Below, piece by piece: positions 45,940 to 56,301 of a DNA stretch of 64,000 bases (position 1 is its first letter; each line of letters starts with the position of its first letter). The stretch spans positions 148,170-212,169 of the forward strand of contig NZ_LT622357.1 of NCBI RefSeq assembly GCF_900098925.1, in the 5' to 3' direction. The translations under genes were made by a program, and so were the position numbers. Below the pieces are notes generated by a model that worked only from the letters and a program-made list of their open reading frames with translations, made no database searches and was not told the DNA's origin. The DNA comes from Bacillus massiliglaciei (GTDB lineage Bacteria > Bacillota > Bacilli > Bacillales > DSM-1321).

Positions 45940-45965
45940 TTTTAGTTAACCTGCAAAAACACCGG

Positions 45966-46265
45966 TTATTTGAGTAATTCCTTCAGCTCATTTTCAGATA
46001 TAGGTGCAAAAATATTGGGAGACTTATAAGCCTCGACCATTTGGTACGTCATGAATTGGTTGCTTGTCAGCGACAGGATGTCGGAAACCAGTTCATGAAT
46101 ATGTATGCCTTCCTGCGGCCTTTTCCATTTTTTATTGGTCAGGTAGCTCCAGACATCCTCTTCCGTCACTGCTGCCAGGCCTACCATGCGAAATTCCTCC
46201 AGCTTGCTCTCAATGACCGGCCTTACTTTTGTATAAAATTGCTGATAGGGATGGATATAATTCAT
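45966..46265 (-). CDS. comN: Post-transcriptional regulator ComN (YrzD)
   Basis: A 99-aa protein of the ComN family, which in B. subtilis controls comE mRNA and interacts with the DivIVA-associated polar machinery. The sequence begins MNYIHPYQQFYTKVRPVIESK and has the family-like EDVWSYLTNKKWKRPQEGIHIHELVSDIL block. GGAGG lies six bases before ATG 46265; the ATG three bases earlier is also possible. Its place between spoVB and secDF is the same as yrzD in B. subtilis. Confidence 0.85.
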   Translation of the reverse strand: MNYIHPYQQFYTKVRPVIESKLEEFRMVGLAAVTEEDVWSYLTNKKWKRPQEGIHIHELVSDILSLTSNQFMTYQMVEAYKSPNIFAPISENELKELLK

Positions 46266-46536
46266 CATCTGCCTCCGTTCAAAACAGTTTGAAAGGCTGT
46301 TTCATTTCTTTCTTCCTCGGCTCTCAGCCGCCACGCACCGGGACTCCTATAATAGAGGGTTCGGTACTTCCCGCTGCACCCGGCCAAGTATGAAAAATAT
46401 CAAATTTTCCGAAAACAGCTGTTTTAAAATGCAAGCGCTTGTTTATCAAACAGGTTGTCATGCTTTGTCCAATATGATGCATATAAATCAATTGTAAAGG
46501 ATGAAAGCATTTTTGAGAAGGCAGGGATAAATCCAG

Positions 46537-48096
46537 ATGTCAAAATTTCTTAAAGGGACGCTGATCCTATTAATAGCCAGCTTGATTACCAGGGTTCTCG
46601 GGTTCATTAACCGGATTGTCGTTGCCCGTTTTATAGGGGAAGAAGGCGTAGGGTTATATATGATGGCATTGCCGACACTGTTTCTGGTTGTGAACATTAC
46701 GCAGCTCGGCCTTCCGGTTGCCATTTCTAAATTTGTTGCGGAGGCGAGCGCCAGAGGGGACCATCGAAAGGTTAAAAAAATCCTTGTTGTTTCCTTAACC
46801 TGCACGTTCTCTTTATCTCTTATCTTCACTCCGGCTATGATCCTGCTCGCCCCCACACTTTCCGAGTATTTATTTACTGATAACAGGGTTATATGGCCCC
46901 TTATGGCGATTGCGCCGATTGTTCCGATTATTGCCGTTTCCTCTGTCATCCGCGGCTATTTTCAGGGGAAGCAAAACATGAAGCCGTTTGCCTTTTCCCA
47001 AGTGATTGAACAGATTGCCCGCATTACGTTCATTGCCGTGCTGACGAAGGCCTTCCTTCCGTATGGGATTGAATACGCTGCTGCCGGTGCGATGCTCGCC
47101 TCTATTATCGGGGAGCTTGTTTCACTCATTTACCTTGTTTCCAGCTTCAAAATCAAAAAGCATTTCAAAATGCGCCGTGGTTTTTTCAAGGTACTCCATT
47201 CAGGCAAAAGTACACTGAGAGAACTGTTCGGGATTGCCCTTCCATCAACCGGAAGCCGGATGATCGGCAATCTGGCCTGGTTTGCGGAACCGATTGTGGT
47301 CGCTCAAAGTCTGGCCATAGCCGGTGTCAGTACAGCGCTTGCGACCCGGCAATATGGAGAACTCACCGGGTATGCACTGCCGCTCTTAATGCTGCCTTCC
47401 TTCGTCACCACTTCCCTTTCAACTGCTCTAGTCCCGGCTGTGAGCGAGGCCCAATCATCCAATAATATGACGCTGGTTGAGCACCGCCTGCAGCAAGCCT
47501 TAAAGATTACCTTTCTGACAGGCTGCCTTTCCGTAATGGTCTTGTACTTCTTTGCCGAGCCGATTCTGCTGCTTATGTATGGCTCTGACAATGCAGCCGT
47601 GTTCATCAAATTCCTGGCTCCCTTTTTTATTCTGTTTTATTTTCAGTTCCCGCTTCAGTCTGTGCTTAATGCTTTGAATATGGCCAAATCGGCGATGATT
47701 AACAGTCTGTTAGGGGCCGCTCTCAAAATTGCGGTCATATGGTTTTTGGCCTCAAAAGAAAACTTCGGAATCATGGGTGCTGCCATTGGCATTGCGGCTG
47801 GCACTTTACTTGTGACACTGCTCCATTTTTCTACCGTTCTTAAACTGGTACCGTTTAGTTTTCATTTGCGCAGCTATGCGGCAGGACTGCTGATTGCCCT
47901 TCTGTCCGGAATCGGCGGCCGGTTCCTTTTTAATCTGCCGACCGGCTTCCCGCTGACCATTCAATTGCTCATGTCCATCCTGTTTATCCTGCTTTTGTTC
48001 GTATCTCTGATGCTTTTATTCGGCCAGATCAGGAAAGAGCATGTGATCCGGGTACCGGTGATCGGCAAGTTCCTGGCTCTATTTGCCAGAGTCTGA
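46537..48096 (+). CDS. spoVB: Stage V sporulation protein B (MurJ/oligosaccharide flippase family)
   Basis: A 519-aa membrane protein with about 14 hydrophobic segments and the polysaccharide-flippase fold. The start MSKFLKGTLILLIASLITRVLGFINRIVVARFIGEEGVGLYMM is classic SpoVB. It is needed for spore cortex formation, presumably as a lipid-II flippase in the mother cell. Upstream, CATATAAAT at 46480-46488 resembles a SigE -10 element, in line with mother-cell expression, but the -35 is not clear. It runs into the convergent yrbG with no terminator between. Confidence 0.95.
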   Translation: MSKFLKGTLILLIASLITRVLGFINRIVVARFIGEEGVGLYMMALPTLFLVVNITQLGLPVAISKFVAEASARGDHRKVKKILVVSLTCTFSLSLIFTPAMILLAPTLSEYLFTDNRVIWPLMAIAPIVPIIAVSSVIRGYFQGKQNMKPFAFSQVIEQIARITFIAVLTKAFLPYGIEYAAAGAMLASIIGELVSLIYLVSSFKIKKHFKMRRGFFKVLHSGKSTLRELFGIALPSTGSRMIGNLAWFAEPIVVAQSLAIAGVSTALATRQYGELTGYALPLLMLPSFVTTSLSTALVPAVSEAQSSNNMTLVEHRLQQALKITFLTGCLSVMVLYFFAEPILLLMYGSDNAAVFIKFLAPFFILFYFQFPLQSVLNALNMAKSAMINSLLGAALKIAVIWFLASKENFGIMGAAIGIAAGTLLVTLLHFSTVLKLVPFSFHLRSYAAGLLIALLSGIGGRFLFNLPTGFPLTIQLLMSILFILLLFVSLMLLFGQIRKEHVIRVPVIGKFLALFARV

Positions 48097-48762
48097 CTAT
48101 TCATTTTCCTTTTCATCTTTAATATCGATATAAATTTCTCCGTTCATATAGCTGCAGTATGAGATATGTTCGGGGTTTTTATATCCCTTCTTTTTCAATT
48201 GTTCGCGAAGCCAGGCCGCATCTTTTTTGATTTCACGCAAATTCCTTTCTTGTATCTTTCCGTCCAGTACAAGCGGGTACGGGGAATTCACTTTTTGCGA
48301 TTTTTGGCTCCCATGCTTTCTGATCACGGATAAATCTCCGGAGGATTCCAGGATCGCATATTCAATCTCATTAAGATCAAGGATTCCATGTGAGCGAATT
48401 TGGGTCAGTAAATCATCAAAATTATAACGCTGCTTCCGCATCACCTTTTCATCGATTTTGCCTTGATTAATAATGATAGATGGCTCGCCGTCGACTACTT
48501 CGCGGAATTTCGCGCTTTTCAGGGAAAATAACGAAGAAAGAAACTGGATAATCAATAAGACAATCATTGGAGCAAATGCCTTCATAATCGGCTTATCCGG
48601 GTCTTCGATCGCCATAACGGCTATATCCCCGATCATGACAAATACAACCAAGTCCAAGATGCTCAGTTCACCAATTTCTCTTTTTCCCATCAGGCGGAAG
48701 ATCACGAGGATAAATATATAAATTAACAAGGTTTTTAAAACAACAACGAGATAGCCTTCCAT
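48097..48762 (-). CDS. yrbG: DUF421 membrane protein (YrbG/YetF family)
   Basis: A 221-aa protein with three N-terminal membrane segments (residues about 4-80) and a C-terminal cytosolic or surface domain with the DUF421 motifs KFREVVDGEPSIIINQGKI (about 90-108) and QRYNFDDLLTQIRSHGI (about 116-132). YetF-family proteins such as those of germinating spores are proposed to act with 2Duf proteins in spore membrane heat resistance; this copy is the yrbG type. The start could also be ATG 48786; neither has a clear site, and I prefer the shorter form because it begins just before the first membrane segment. Gene order matches B. subtilis. Confidence 0.88.
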   Translation of the reverse strand: MEGYLVVVLKTLLIYIFILVIFRLMGKREIGELSILDLVVFVMIGDIAVMAIEDPDKPIMKAFAPMIVLLIIQFLSSLFSLKSAKFREVVDGEPSIIINQGKIDEKVMRKQRYNFDDLLTQIRSHGILDLNEIEYAILESSGDLSVIRKHGSQKSQKVNSPYPLVLDGKIQERNLREIKKDAAWLREQLKKKGYKNPEHISYCSYMNGEIYIDIKDEKENE

Positions 48763-48916
48763 GCTACATGCCACATCCTTTGCCATTTAGGATATCTCAA
48801 TTAGCATGTGCGGGTGCCCTCCAAAATAACCGCTATTTTTTTGGCCTCCCGGGTTCCTTCTGGTCTAAATGGCCATTCCAGTGAATATGCTTGTACAGAT
48901 AAAACGGTGATTTTAG

Positions 48917-49348
48917 TTGTACGACTGCCTACGAAAGGGGCGAATAAAGATCGAAACGAAAAAAATGAGCATTGCGGTCGTTTACGGAGTGGGCTCGATA
49001 TTTGTTCAGGCGCTGATTGCCAGCCTGCTGTTTTCCTTATTGCTGCGTTTCACTTCGCTTACCGAACAATCCTTAACGTATGTCATCATGGCCGTTACTT
49101 TCCTGTCCATGTTCATCGGCGGATTCATTTCCGGGGCAAAGGGGAAAAGTCAGGGGCTTTTGCTCGGAGGCGGAACGGGGCTTGTCTACTTACTCATCAT
49201 CTTCTTATTTCAATATTTAGGTCATGACACGCTGTTTTCTCTTAAGCAATGGATCTATTATATCTGTTTTGCTTTAACCGCTGCGATGGGCGGAATACTG
49301 GGCGTGAACATGAGCGGCGGAGGATCATCCAAGGACTCGTATTCATAA
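48917..49348 (+). CDS. yrzE: TIGR04086-family membrane protein (YrzE)
   Basis: A 143-aa integral membrane protein with four hydrophobic segments (SIFVQALIASLLFSLLLRF, YVIMAVTFLSMFIGGFISG, LLLGGGTGLVYLLIIFLF, YICFALTAAMGGILGVN). This matches the small TIGR04086 family of Bacilli, of unknown function. The start is unclear: TTG at 48917 (as listed) has only a GGTGA-like site, while ATG 48965 has GGGG about 20 bases upstream. Order with yajC is as in B. subtilis. Confidence 0.8.
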   Translation: MYDCLRKGRIKIETKKMSIAVVYGVGSIFVQALIASLLFSLLLRFTSLTEQSLTYVIMAVTFLSMFIGGFISGAKGKSQGLLLGGGTGLVYLLIIFLFQYLGHDTLFSLKQWIYYICFALTAAMGGILGVNMSGGGSSKDSYS

Positions 49349-49360
49349 AAGAAGCAAAAC

Positions 49361-49386
49361 AAAAAACCGGGCCTCGGCCCGGTTTT
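49361..49386. terminator. Bidirectional terminator between yrzE and yajC
   Basis: Perfect inverted repeat AAAACCGGGCC/GGCCCGGTTTT with a 2-nt centre, flanked by A and T runs on both sides. Confidence 0.9.
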
Positions 49387-49393
49387 CAATTAC

Positions 49394-49669
49394 TTATAAT
49401 GATTTTTCTGGTGCGCTTTCCACTACTTCACGAATTGCTCCGCGGTCGAAAGTCAGCTTCGTGTTGTCAGCCTTGATGATTACTTTTGTATCATCAATGG
49501 CGTCAATCGTTCCGTGAAGACCTCCGATCGTCGCCACCCGGTCGCCTTTTTTCAGGCTGCTTTGCATGCTTTGAGTTGCCTTTTGGCGCTTTTGCTGGGG
49601 ACGGATCAATAGGAAATAAAACAATACGAACATCAAAATCAATGGTAATATTTGCGTCAATCCACTCAT
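49394..49669 (-). CDS. yajC: Preprotein translocase subunit YajC
   Basis: A 91-aa protein with one N-terminal membrane helix (ILPLILMFVLFYFLLIRPQQKRQK, residues about 7-30), followed by a basic stretch and a small cytosolic SH3-like domain (GDRVATIGGLHGTIDAID). It is a partner of SecDF. It is the last gene of the ruvA-ruvB-queA-tgt-yajC series and lies 37 bp after tgt. Confidence 0.95.
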   Translation of the reverse strand: MSGLTQILPLILMFVLFYFLLIRPQQKRQKATQSMQSSLKKGDRVATIGGLHGTIDAIDDTKVIIKADNTKLTFDRGAIREVVESAPEKSL

Positions 49670-49705
49670 CTATATATCGCTCCTTTCTTCACAGTGTAGT
49701 TGGAA

Positions 49706-50860
<1,155 letters not shown>

Positions 50861-50881
50861 TCAAGAGTCACTGTATTTATT

Positions 50882-51919
50882 TTACTTGATGAACATTGCA
50901 TCTCCAAAACTAAAGAACCGGTATTTTTCTTCAACCGCTAATCGATAAGCATTGAGAACATGCTCACGTCCGGCCAGTGCACTGATCAGCATGATCAGCG
51001 TTGATTTCGGGAGGTGGAAATTCGTTATCATGGCATCAATGCCCTTGAATTCGTATCCAGGATAGATGAAAATGCTTGTCCATCCGCTTTCTTCCTTGAA
51101 TCCCCCGTCATTTCGGGAAGCAATCGTTTCAAGCGTCCTTGTTGACGTCGTGCCCACCGTGACAATCCGTCCGCCGTTAGCCCTTACTTTGTTCAAAAGC
51201 TCTGCCGTTTCCGCTGTCATTTGATAAAATTCAGAATGCATTTCATGGCTGTCAATATCATCCACACTGACCGGACGGAACGTGCCCAGTCCTACATGAA
51301 GGGTAATGAAAGCAATATGAACGCCCTTTTTCTTCAATTCTTCAAGCAAATGTTCCGTGAAATGAAGGCCGGCAGTTGGTGCAGCAGCAGATCCCCGCTC
51401 ACGTGCATAGACCGTCTGATAGCGGTCCTTGTCATCCAGCTGCTCCTTAATATACGGAGGCAGTGGCATTTCACCAAGCTCCTCCAAAATTTCATAAAAA
51501 ATGCCGTTATATTCAAATTTCAAAATTCGTCCGCCATGGTCAAGCGTCCCTGTACAGACAGCAGAAAGCTTCCCGTCGCCAAATACGATGCGGGATCCTT
51601 CTTTAATCCGTTTGGCCGGCTTCACAAGTGTTTCCCATTCATCATCTGCTTCCTGCTTTAACAGCAGCACTTCAATGTGGGCTCCGGTATCCGTTTTTTC
51701 TCCATAAAGCCTCGCCGGCAATACTTTTGTATCATTCAGGACAAGGCAGTCTCCCGGGTTTATGTATTCCGTGATATGGCTGAAAACCTCATGAGTCACT
51801 TCACCGGTTTCCTTATCCAGCACCATTAGTCTGCTCGCTTCCCTGTTTTCCAAAGGAACCTGAGCGATTAATTCTTCCGGCAGATGAAAATCAAATAAAT
51901 CTAATTTCAACTTTTCCAC
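50882..51919 (-). CDS. queA: S-adenosylmethionine:tRNA ribosyltransferase-isomerase
   Basis: A 345-aa enzyme that adds a ribosyl unit from S-adenosylmethionine to preQ1-tRNA, forming epoxyqueuosine. The family motifs [41 protein letters not shown] (about 174-189), [10 protein letters not shown] (about 213-222) and [16 protein letters not shown] are clear. It is followed by tgt in the same unit and preceded by the small DUF2905 gene. Confidence 0.97.
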   Translation of the reverse strand: MEKLKLDLFDFHLPEELIAQVPLENREASRLMVLDKETGEVTHEVFSHITEYINPGDCLVLNDTKVLPARLYGEKTDTGAHIEVLLLKQEADDEWETLVKPAKRIKEGSRIVFGDGKLSAVCTGTLDHGGRILKFEYNGIFYEILEELGEMPLPPYIKEQLDDKDRYQTVYARERGSAAAPTAGLHFTEHLLEELKKKGVHIAFITLHVGLGTFRPVSVDDIDSHEMHSEFYQMTAETAELLNKVRANGGRIVTVGTTSTRTLETIASRNDGGFKEESGWTSIFIYPGYEFKGIDAMITNFHLPKSTLIMLISALAGREHVLNAYRLAVEEKYRFFSFGDAMFIK

Positions 51920-51949
51920 TTCCTTATTGTATTTCCTAGCTGTTTTCGC

Positions 51950-52156
51950 TTACCTAAACCGGCTGATCACATAAAAAATGGCCGAGAGCACGACACTTAC
52001 AATAATCGACGTGACAATCGGAAAGTAAATGGCCGTATTGCCTTTTCTGAATAAAAGATCCCCGGGCAGGCGTCCAAGATTAGTGAATTTTAAAAGGAAA
52101 CCCACTATAAATAGGACAGCCCCGAGCGTCATCAGAATTTTCGGCAGTCCGCTCAT
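51950..52156 (-). CDS. DUF2905 small membrane protein
   Basis: A 68-aa protein with two membrane helices ([18 protein letters not shown] and [20 protein letters not shown]) joined by a short loop with LGRLPGDL. This is the DUF2905 family, present beside ruvB in many Bacilli and in other phyla; its function is unknown. Its ATG overlaps the ruvB stop by four bases (ATGA), so it is coupled to ruvB. Confidence 0.9.
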   Translation of the reverse strand: MSGLPKILMTLGAVLFIVGFLLKFTNLGRLPGDLLFRKGNTAIYFPIVTSIIVSVVLSAIFYVISRFR

Positions 52157-53154
52157 CTCTCCGGCACCTCCATGTGGAAATGTTCATAAACCAATGGCGT
52201 CGCCACTCTTCCCCTTGGTGTCCGCTGCAGAAAACCAATCTGCAAAAGGTACGGCTCATAAACATCTTCGATTGTGTGGGACTCTTCTCCAATCGTGGCC
52301 GCTATCGTTTCAAGTCCTACCGGGCCGCCGCGGAATTTTTCAATAATGCCTTTAAGTAATTTATGGTCAATATGATCCAGTCCTAAACGGTCCACTTGCA
52401 TAAGTTCCAAAGCATAATCAGCAAGCTCAGCCGTGATAGTCCCATTCCCGCGCACTTGGGCAAAATCCCGGACCCTGCGAAGAAGCCGGTTGGCAATCCT
52501 CGGCGTGCCGCGGGAACGCCTGGCAATCTCGCCGGCGGCCTGCTGGTCGATTTCTGTATCCATAATCTGCGCCGTCCGGATGACGATATCTGTCAATTGA
52601 TGCTCCGTATAATACTCAAGGCGGCTCAGCACGCCAAAACGGTCCCTAAGCGGTGCAGATAGGGAACCAGCCCTGGTTGTCGCTCCGACAAGTGTAAAAG
52701 GCGGCAGCTCAATGCGGATCGAGCGGGCTTCAGGCCCTTTTCCCACCACAATATCCAGGCAAAAATCCTCCATCGCCGGATAAAGCACTTCCTCCACTGC
52801 CCTAGGGAGACGGTGGATTTCATCAATAAACAGAACATCTCCCGGTTCAAGGGCACTCAAAATAGCAGCTAAATCACCAGGCCGCTCAATGGCCGGTCCT
52901 GCCGTTGTCCGGATATTGACACCCATTTCATTCGCAATGATCACGGCAAGCGTTGTTTTACCAAGCCCGGGAGGACCATATAAAAGGACATGGTCCAATG
53001 TTTCTTCACGCATTCGGGCAGCTTCGATGAACACGCTTAAATTGGCCTTCACCTTATCCTGCCCAATATATTGCCGTAAATTTTGCGGCCGCAGGCTTTG
53101 TTCAAAGGACAGTTCGTTCAAATCGGCTTCCTGATTGAATACTCTCTCCTCCAA
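52153..53154 (-). CDS. ruvB: Holliday junction branch migration ATPase RuvB
   Basis: A 333-aa AAA+ motor. Walker A is [12 protein letters not shown] (about 59-70), Walker B is [11 protein letters not shown] (about 104-114), sensor 1 [19 protein letters not shown] (about 152-170) and the C-terminal winged helix ends [10 protein letters not shown]. It drives branch migration with RuvA. The start is TTG at 53154 with GGGGTG six or seven bases upstream. ruvA lies 13 bp upstream. Confidence 0.97.
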   Translation of the reverse strand: MEERVFNQEADLNELSFEQSLRPQNLRQYIGQDKVKANLSVFIEAARMREETLDHVLLYGPPGLGKTTLAVIIANEMGVNIRTTAGPAIERPGDLAAILSALEPGDVLFIDEIHRLPRAVEEVLYPAMEDFCLDIVVGKGPEARSIRIELPPFTLVGATTRAGSLSAPLRDRFGVLSRLEYYTEHQLTDIVIRTAQIMDTEIDQQAAGEIARRSRGTPRIANRLLRRVRDFAQVRGNGTITAELADYALELMQVDRLGLDHIDHKLLKGIIEKFRGGPVGLETIAATIGEESHTIEDVYEPYLLQIGFLQRTPRGRVATPLVYEHFHMEVPER

Positions 53155-53167
53155 CTTTAGCCACCCC

Positions 53168-53782
53168 TTATCTTAACATCAATTGCAATGCTTTTTTAAT
53201 ATATTGCTCGGTTGTCAATTCCTCATCCTGCAGCTTCTTGGCCACTTTTTGAACTTCTCTCTCAGAATAGCCAAGCGCTCTCAGTGCCAGTGTCGCTTCT
53301 TCCAATTCCCCGCTGTATCCGGATGGGCTGTAAGCCGTCTGCTCTCCGCCATTGAAAAGGTTCGGGAATGCGTCCGGTATGACACTTTCCAGCTTGCCTT
53401 TCAAATCAAGAATCATTTGGCGGGCAGTCTTTTTACCGACGCCAGGGAATTTCACAAGGAAGGATTCATCTTCCTGCTCGATCGCCTGAACCACCTGGTC
53501 GACCTTCCCGGATGCAAGAATAGCCAGTGCCCCTTTCGGCCCGATTCCGGTTACATTCAGCAGCTTCGTGAACAGTGCTTTTTCCTGACGGGTCTTGAAT
53601 CCAAAGAGGGACTCCATATCTTCACGTAGATAATGATACAGGAAAATTTGAATTTCCTGATTTAGCTGGGCAGAGAAAATGAAAGGATTTGGGGCCATAA
53701 TCTGATAGCCAATCCCGCCATTTTCTACCACAATATATTCAGGGCCGATATAATCGACCTTCCCTTTTATATAATCATACAA
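53168..53782 (-). CDS. ruvA: Holliday junction DNA helicase subunit RuvA
   Basis: A 204-aa protein, close to the 201 aa of B. subtilis. The start is TTG at 53782 with GGAGAG seven bases upstream, giving the family N terminus [19 protein letters not shown]. Helix-hairpin-helix motifs [16 protein letters not shown] (about 70-85) and [18 protein letters not shown] (about 105-122) bind the junction, and domain III (about 157-204) contacts RuvB. A longer frame from 53845 lacks a site and adds 21 unlikely residues. Confidence 0.96.
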   Translation of the reverse strand: MYDYIKGKVDYIGPEYIVVENGGIGYQIMAPNPFIFSAQLNQEIQIFLYHYLREDMESLFGFKTRQEKALFTKLLNVTGIGPKGALAILASGKVDQVVQAIEQEDESFLVKFPGVGKKTARQMILDLKGKLESVIPDAFPNLFNGGEQTAYSPSGYSGELEEATLALRALGYSEREVQKVAKKLQDEELTTEQYIKKALQLMLR

Positions 53783-53965
53783 ATGACTTCTCTCCCTGAT
53801 TTTGCTGTAAATCTCATTGTAGCATAAAAAAGGAGGGAAATTCATGTAAAATGGGCAGCGAAACGGCGTTATTTAGCAAATCTGCCTTCCAGGATCCAAA
53901 AGGCCGGCCAAACTCATCTATTTTCACCCCGAAAAACTCTGAGCGTATATATGCTTTTTGCAGAC

Positions 53966-53990
53966 AAAAAAGGACGAGGGAGCCCGTCCT
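53966..53990 (-). terminator. bofC terminator
   Basis: The minus strand pairs AGGACGGGC with CTCGTCCT-type arm around a short loop and continues TTTTTTG. Confidence 0.85.
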
Positions 53991-53992
53991 GG

Positions 53993-54490
53993 CTAATTCT
54001 TTGTATACGGTTCATAGCTTTTGATGAGTTTTTGAAATTGGTCTTTGTTAAGAATAGGAATCCCCCGCTGCAATTCTTCTTTTTTATAGGCTTCCAGCTG
54101 ACCTACATCTACTTGGAAAAAAGACTGGATGATCTTATCATATTTTGGTTTTCCATTATAAATGGAGATGACGCCTTCTTCCGTCATACCAAAATACCCG
54201 TTCGCCTTCAGCAGCGGCGAAATGTCCTGTTCCCTTTTCTGAAAGATGATTTCTTTTTCATTTTGGTCGATCAGTTTCCAATCTTTATACTTGGCCCAGA
54301 AATCTTCCATCGCCCAAATCGTTTCCGTCACCTTTTCTTCGCTTTGTTCGCCGTCAAGGTACATGCGCTGCAGAATCACTTTTCGCTCTGTGGGACCCAT
54401 TACGCTCTTGATGGTTTCCTCAGCAGAAGCATTCCAACATACAGGAATCAAGATGATTGCTGCAGTGAGCCATAAAAACAGACTTTTCAT
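53993..54490 (-). CDS. bofC: Intercompartmental signalling factor BofC
   Basis: A 165-aa exported protein. The signal peptide runs to about residue 24 (MKSLFLWLTAAIILIPVCWN-ASA). The rest has the BofC two-domain layout: an N-terminal domain (KVILQRMYLDGEQSEEKV) and a C-terminal domain with YGEEDGVIS-type sequence (FGMTEEGVISIYNGKP). In B. subtilis forespore BofC restrains the SpoIVB protease that triggers SigK processing in the mother cell. ATG 54490 has AGAGGTG six bases upstream. It has its own terminator and lies between ruvA and a sporulation lipoprotein gene. Confidence 0.92.
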   Translation of the reverse strand: MKSLFLWLTAAIILIPVCWNASAEETIKSVMGPTERKVILQRMYLDGEQSEEKVTETIWAMEDFWAKYKDWKLIDQNEKEIIFQKREQDISPLLKANGYFGMTEEGVISIYNGKPKYDKIIQSFFQVDVGQLEAYKKEELQRGIPILNKDQFQKLIKSYEPYTKN

Positions 54491-54603
54491 GTCATTCACC
54501 TCTCGTAGTGAAACTTGAGAACCTGCCTCATCCCCTGCTCTCATTCCTTGCTAGTTTGCACTGCACAATCAAAAATCATCCCTGTAATTGCTTATATATG
54601 TAA

Positions 54604-54635
54604 ACACTGACTCCATCTCTGCTTGAAGCCAGTGT
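54604..54635 (-). terminator. Weak terminator after the sporulation lipoprotein gene
   Basis: The minus strand pairs ACACTGGCTTC with GGAGTCAGTGT with two mismatches, followed by TTTACAT. A U tract is poor. Confidence 0.45.
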
Positions 54636-54642
54636 CCTTCCT

Positions 54643-55269
54643 TTATTGCAAATGATTTTTATGAATATCCAGGCTGTCAAATAAATCTGCCGTATCACGA
54701 AGAACCAGATCGGTCGGTCCCCCATCTCTGAGATTATTATCAAGAACCATCACCCTGTTATATACACCCTGATCAACCGTGACATACAAATCACGGCCTT
54801 CTGTCAGTCCGCTGATTCTCCTGCGGGCCTGTTCCCTTACTTCCTTCGCTCTCTCAGGCTGGCCATATTCTTTAAGCAGGACCGTTATAAGTACAGCATC
54901 GTCGGTGATGAGTGTCCGAGAATCGGCAACGCCGTTAAGTGAATTCACCTTCCTCATGATACTGTCCGCCAACTGACCATCATACGCTGTGAAATAGGAA
55001 GACTTGGCCGTCAGCGGCTTGCTTTCATGGCCATGGTAATTGCGGTCACTCCTGCTGTATTCTCTTCTCAGTTCGCCGTCCCTTTCTTCCATAAGTGAGG
55101 GAACCGGCGATCCTGCGTTCAGCTGGCGTACAAGCTGATCTTTTTCTGTGGAGTAGGCATCCTCATGAATCATCTGCGGACTCTCCCCAGCTTGCCCCCC
55201 ATTAGACGAACAGCCGCCCGCTCCCATCAACAGGACGGTGCAGAATGGCCAAACCCAACGATTCTTCAT
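54643..55269 (-). CDS. coxA: YhcN/YlaJ-family sporulation lipoprotein (CoxA-like)
   Basis: A 208-aa lipoprotein. The signal peptide ends in the lipobox GAGGC (cysteine about residue 20) with SSNGGQ after it. The C-terminal part (about 90-200) resembles the YhcN/YlaJ domain, with ADSIMRKVNSLNGVADSRTLITDDAVLI and EVREQARRRISG. In B. subtilis the homologue at this locus, CoxA, is a cortex-associated spore protein made under SigG control. It precedes safA in the same way here apart from one inserted gene. Confidence 0.85.
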   Translation of the reverse strand: MKNRWVWPFCTVLLMGAGGCSSNGGQAGESPQMIHEDAYSTEKDQLVRQLNAGSPVPSLMEERDGELRREYSRSDRNYHGHESKPLTAKSSYFTAYDGQLADSIMRKVNSLNGVADSRTLITDDAVLITVLLKEYGQPERAKEVREQARRRISGLTEGRDLYVTVDQGVYNRVMVLDNNLRDGGPTDLVLRDTADLFDSLDIHKNHLQ

Positions 55270-55347
55270 AAAAATCCCCCTTCCTTCCTGCTGAGCACGA
55301 GGCTCTTTCTTAGGATTGTTTACAGAAGGGAGTTTGAAACCTGACAG

Positions 55348-56301
55348 TTATGACCATGACTCATTCAGGAGCCTGGCTATTTTCCGGTTGGTATCCATTC
55401 GTTTCTCAAAATGGTCAACCGTCTGGAGCCACACCTGCCGAAATTGGGCAGGATTTTTCTCTTGCCTGTTCCATTCTCTGAAAATGTCCGAAGGGTAGAC
55501 CAAAGCATATAAAAAGGCTCGGTTATTTTGATAAGGCCGGAATTGACTGAAGTCCCATAATTCTTTCGCCGGTTCATCTAAATGGGACAGGATTCGGTTG
55601 GCATATTGAAGATAGTCGAACATGGCCGCTCCGTGTGCCGCCAAATCAAAATCAATCAGTGCAAGTGAACCATCCTCCCGCCGCAAAAAATTATGATGGG
55701 CGCAATCTCCATGAAGAATGGATTGCGGCTGTTTTTTCCAATCTTGCTGATTGGCCTCCATTCCTTCCAATGACCATTTTGCCCAGCGCAGCCACTCATT
55801 CAGCATGTGATCGGGCACATACTGCCGAATCAGCGGAAGATTCTTTTTAAATAAAAACGATCTCGCTTTCCATTTTCTCAGCTGATTAAAGCTTGGCATA
55901 GCCAGAGCGAGGTTTTCCGTCGACTTATGGAATTTTTCAAGCAGCTTTAGACCGTCTTCCCTGTCCTTCTTGTTCGAAAATAGAAACTTTTCCTTACCGG
56001 GCTCTAAATACTCAATAAATCCGTAATACTTGCCGCGGAAAGAGAACGGGCCCGGCTTATCCAGCAGCTGATACGTTTCTGAAAAACCGTGCTTTCTAAG
56101 CCCCTTTGTTAAATGAAACTGTCGCAGCCATTTCCCCTCATTATCAAATCCTTTTAAGATGAGAGGCCGATGATTTTTAAAAAACAAGAGGTAAACTTGG
56201 CTCTGGATATGCTGATGATGATCAAGCTTTAAACCGGATGTCTGTAAACAAGAGAGGAGACGAGTGTGAAATACACTGTCTCCATGGAAATCAATAGTCA
56301 T
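55348..56301 (-). CDS. CotS-family spore coat kinase-like protein
   Basis: A 317-aa protein of the aminoglycoside phosphotransferase/CotS group. The catalytic loop HGDCAHHNF (about 196-204) and the metal-binding IDFDLAAHG (about 215-223) are present, so a kinase fold is expected. CotS, CotI and YsxE-like coat proteins share this fold but often lack proven activity. ATG 56301 is ten bases inside the end of safA, so it is coupled to it; ATG 56310 or a start further up is possible. It is probably a spore coat or cortex-coat protein, but this is inferred from family and position. Confidence 0.8.
   Translation of the reverse strand: MTIDFHGDSVFHTRLLSCLQTSGLKLDHHQHIQSQVYLLFFKNHRPLILKGFDNEGKWLRQFHLTKGLRKHGFSETYQLLDKPGPFSFRGKYYGFIEYLEPGKEKFLFSNKKDREDGLKLLEKFHKSTENLALAMPSFNQLRKWKARSFLFKKNLPLIRQYVPDHMLNEWLRWAKWSLEGMEANQQDWKKQPQSILHGDCAHHNFLRREDGSLALIDFDLAAHGAAMFDYLQYANRILSHLDEPAKELWDFSQFRPYQNNRAFLYALVYPSDIFREWNRQEKNPAQFRQVWLQTVDHFEKRMDTNRKIARLLNESWS

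Noticed and set aside
48808-49227. Plus-strand 139-aa frame overlapping yrzE
   Set aside because: A frame-shifted shadow of the four-helix membrane protein; product is not membrane-like and is cysteine/histidine rich.
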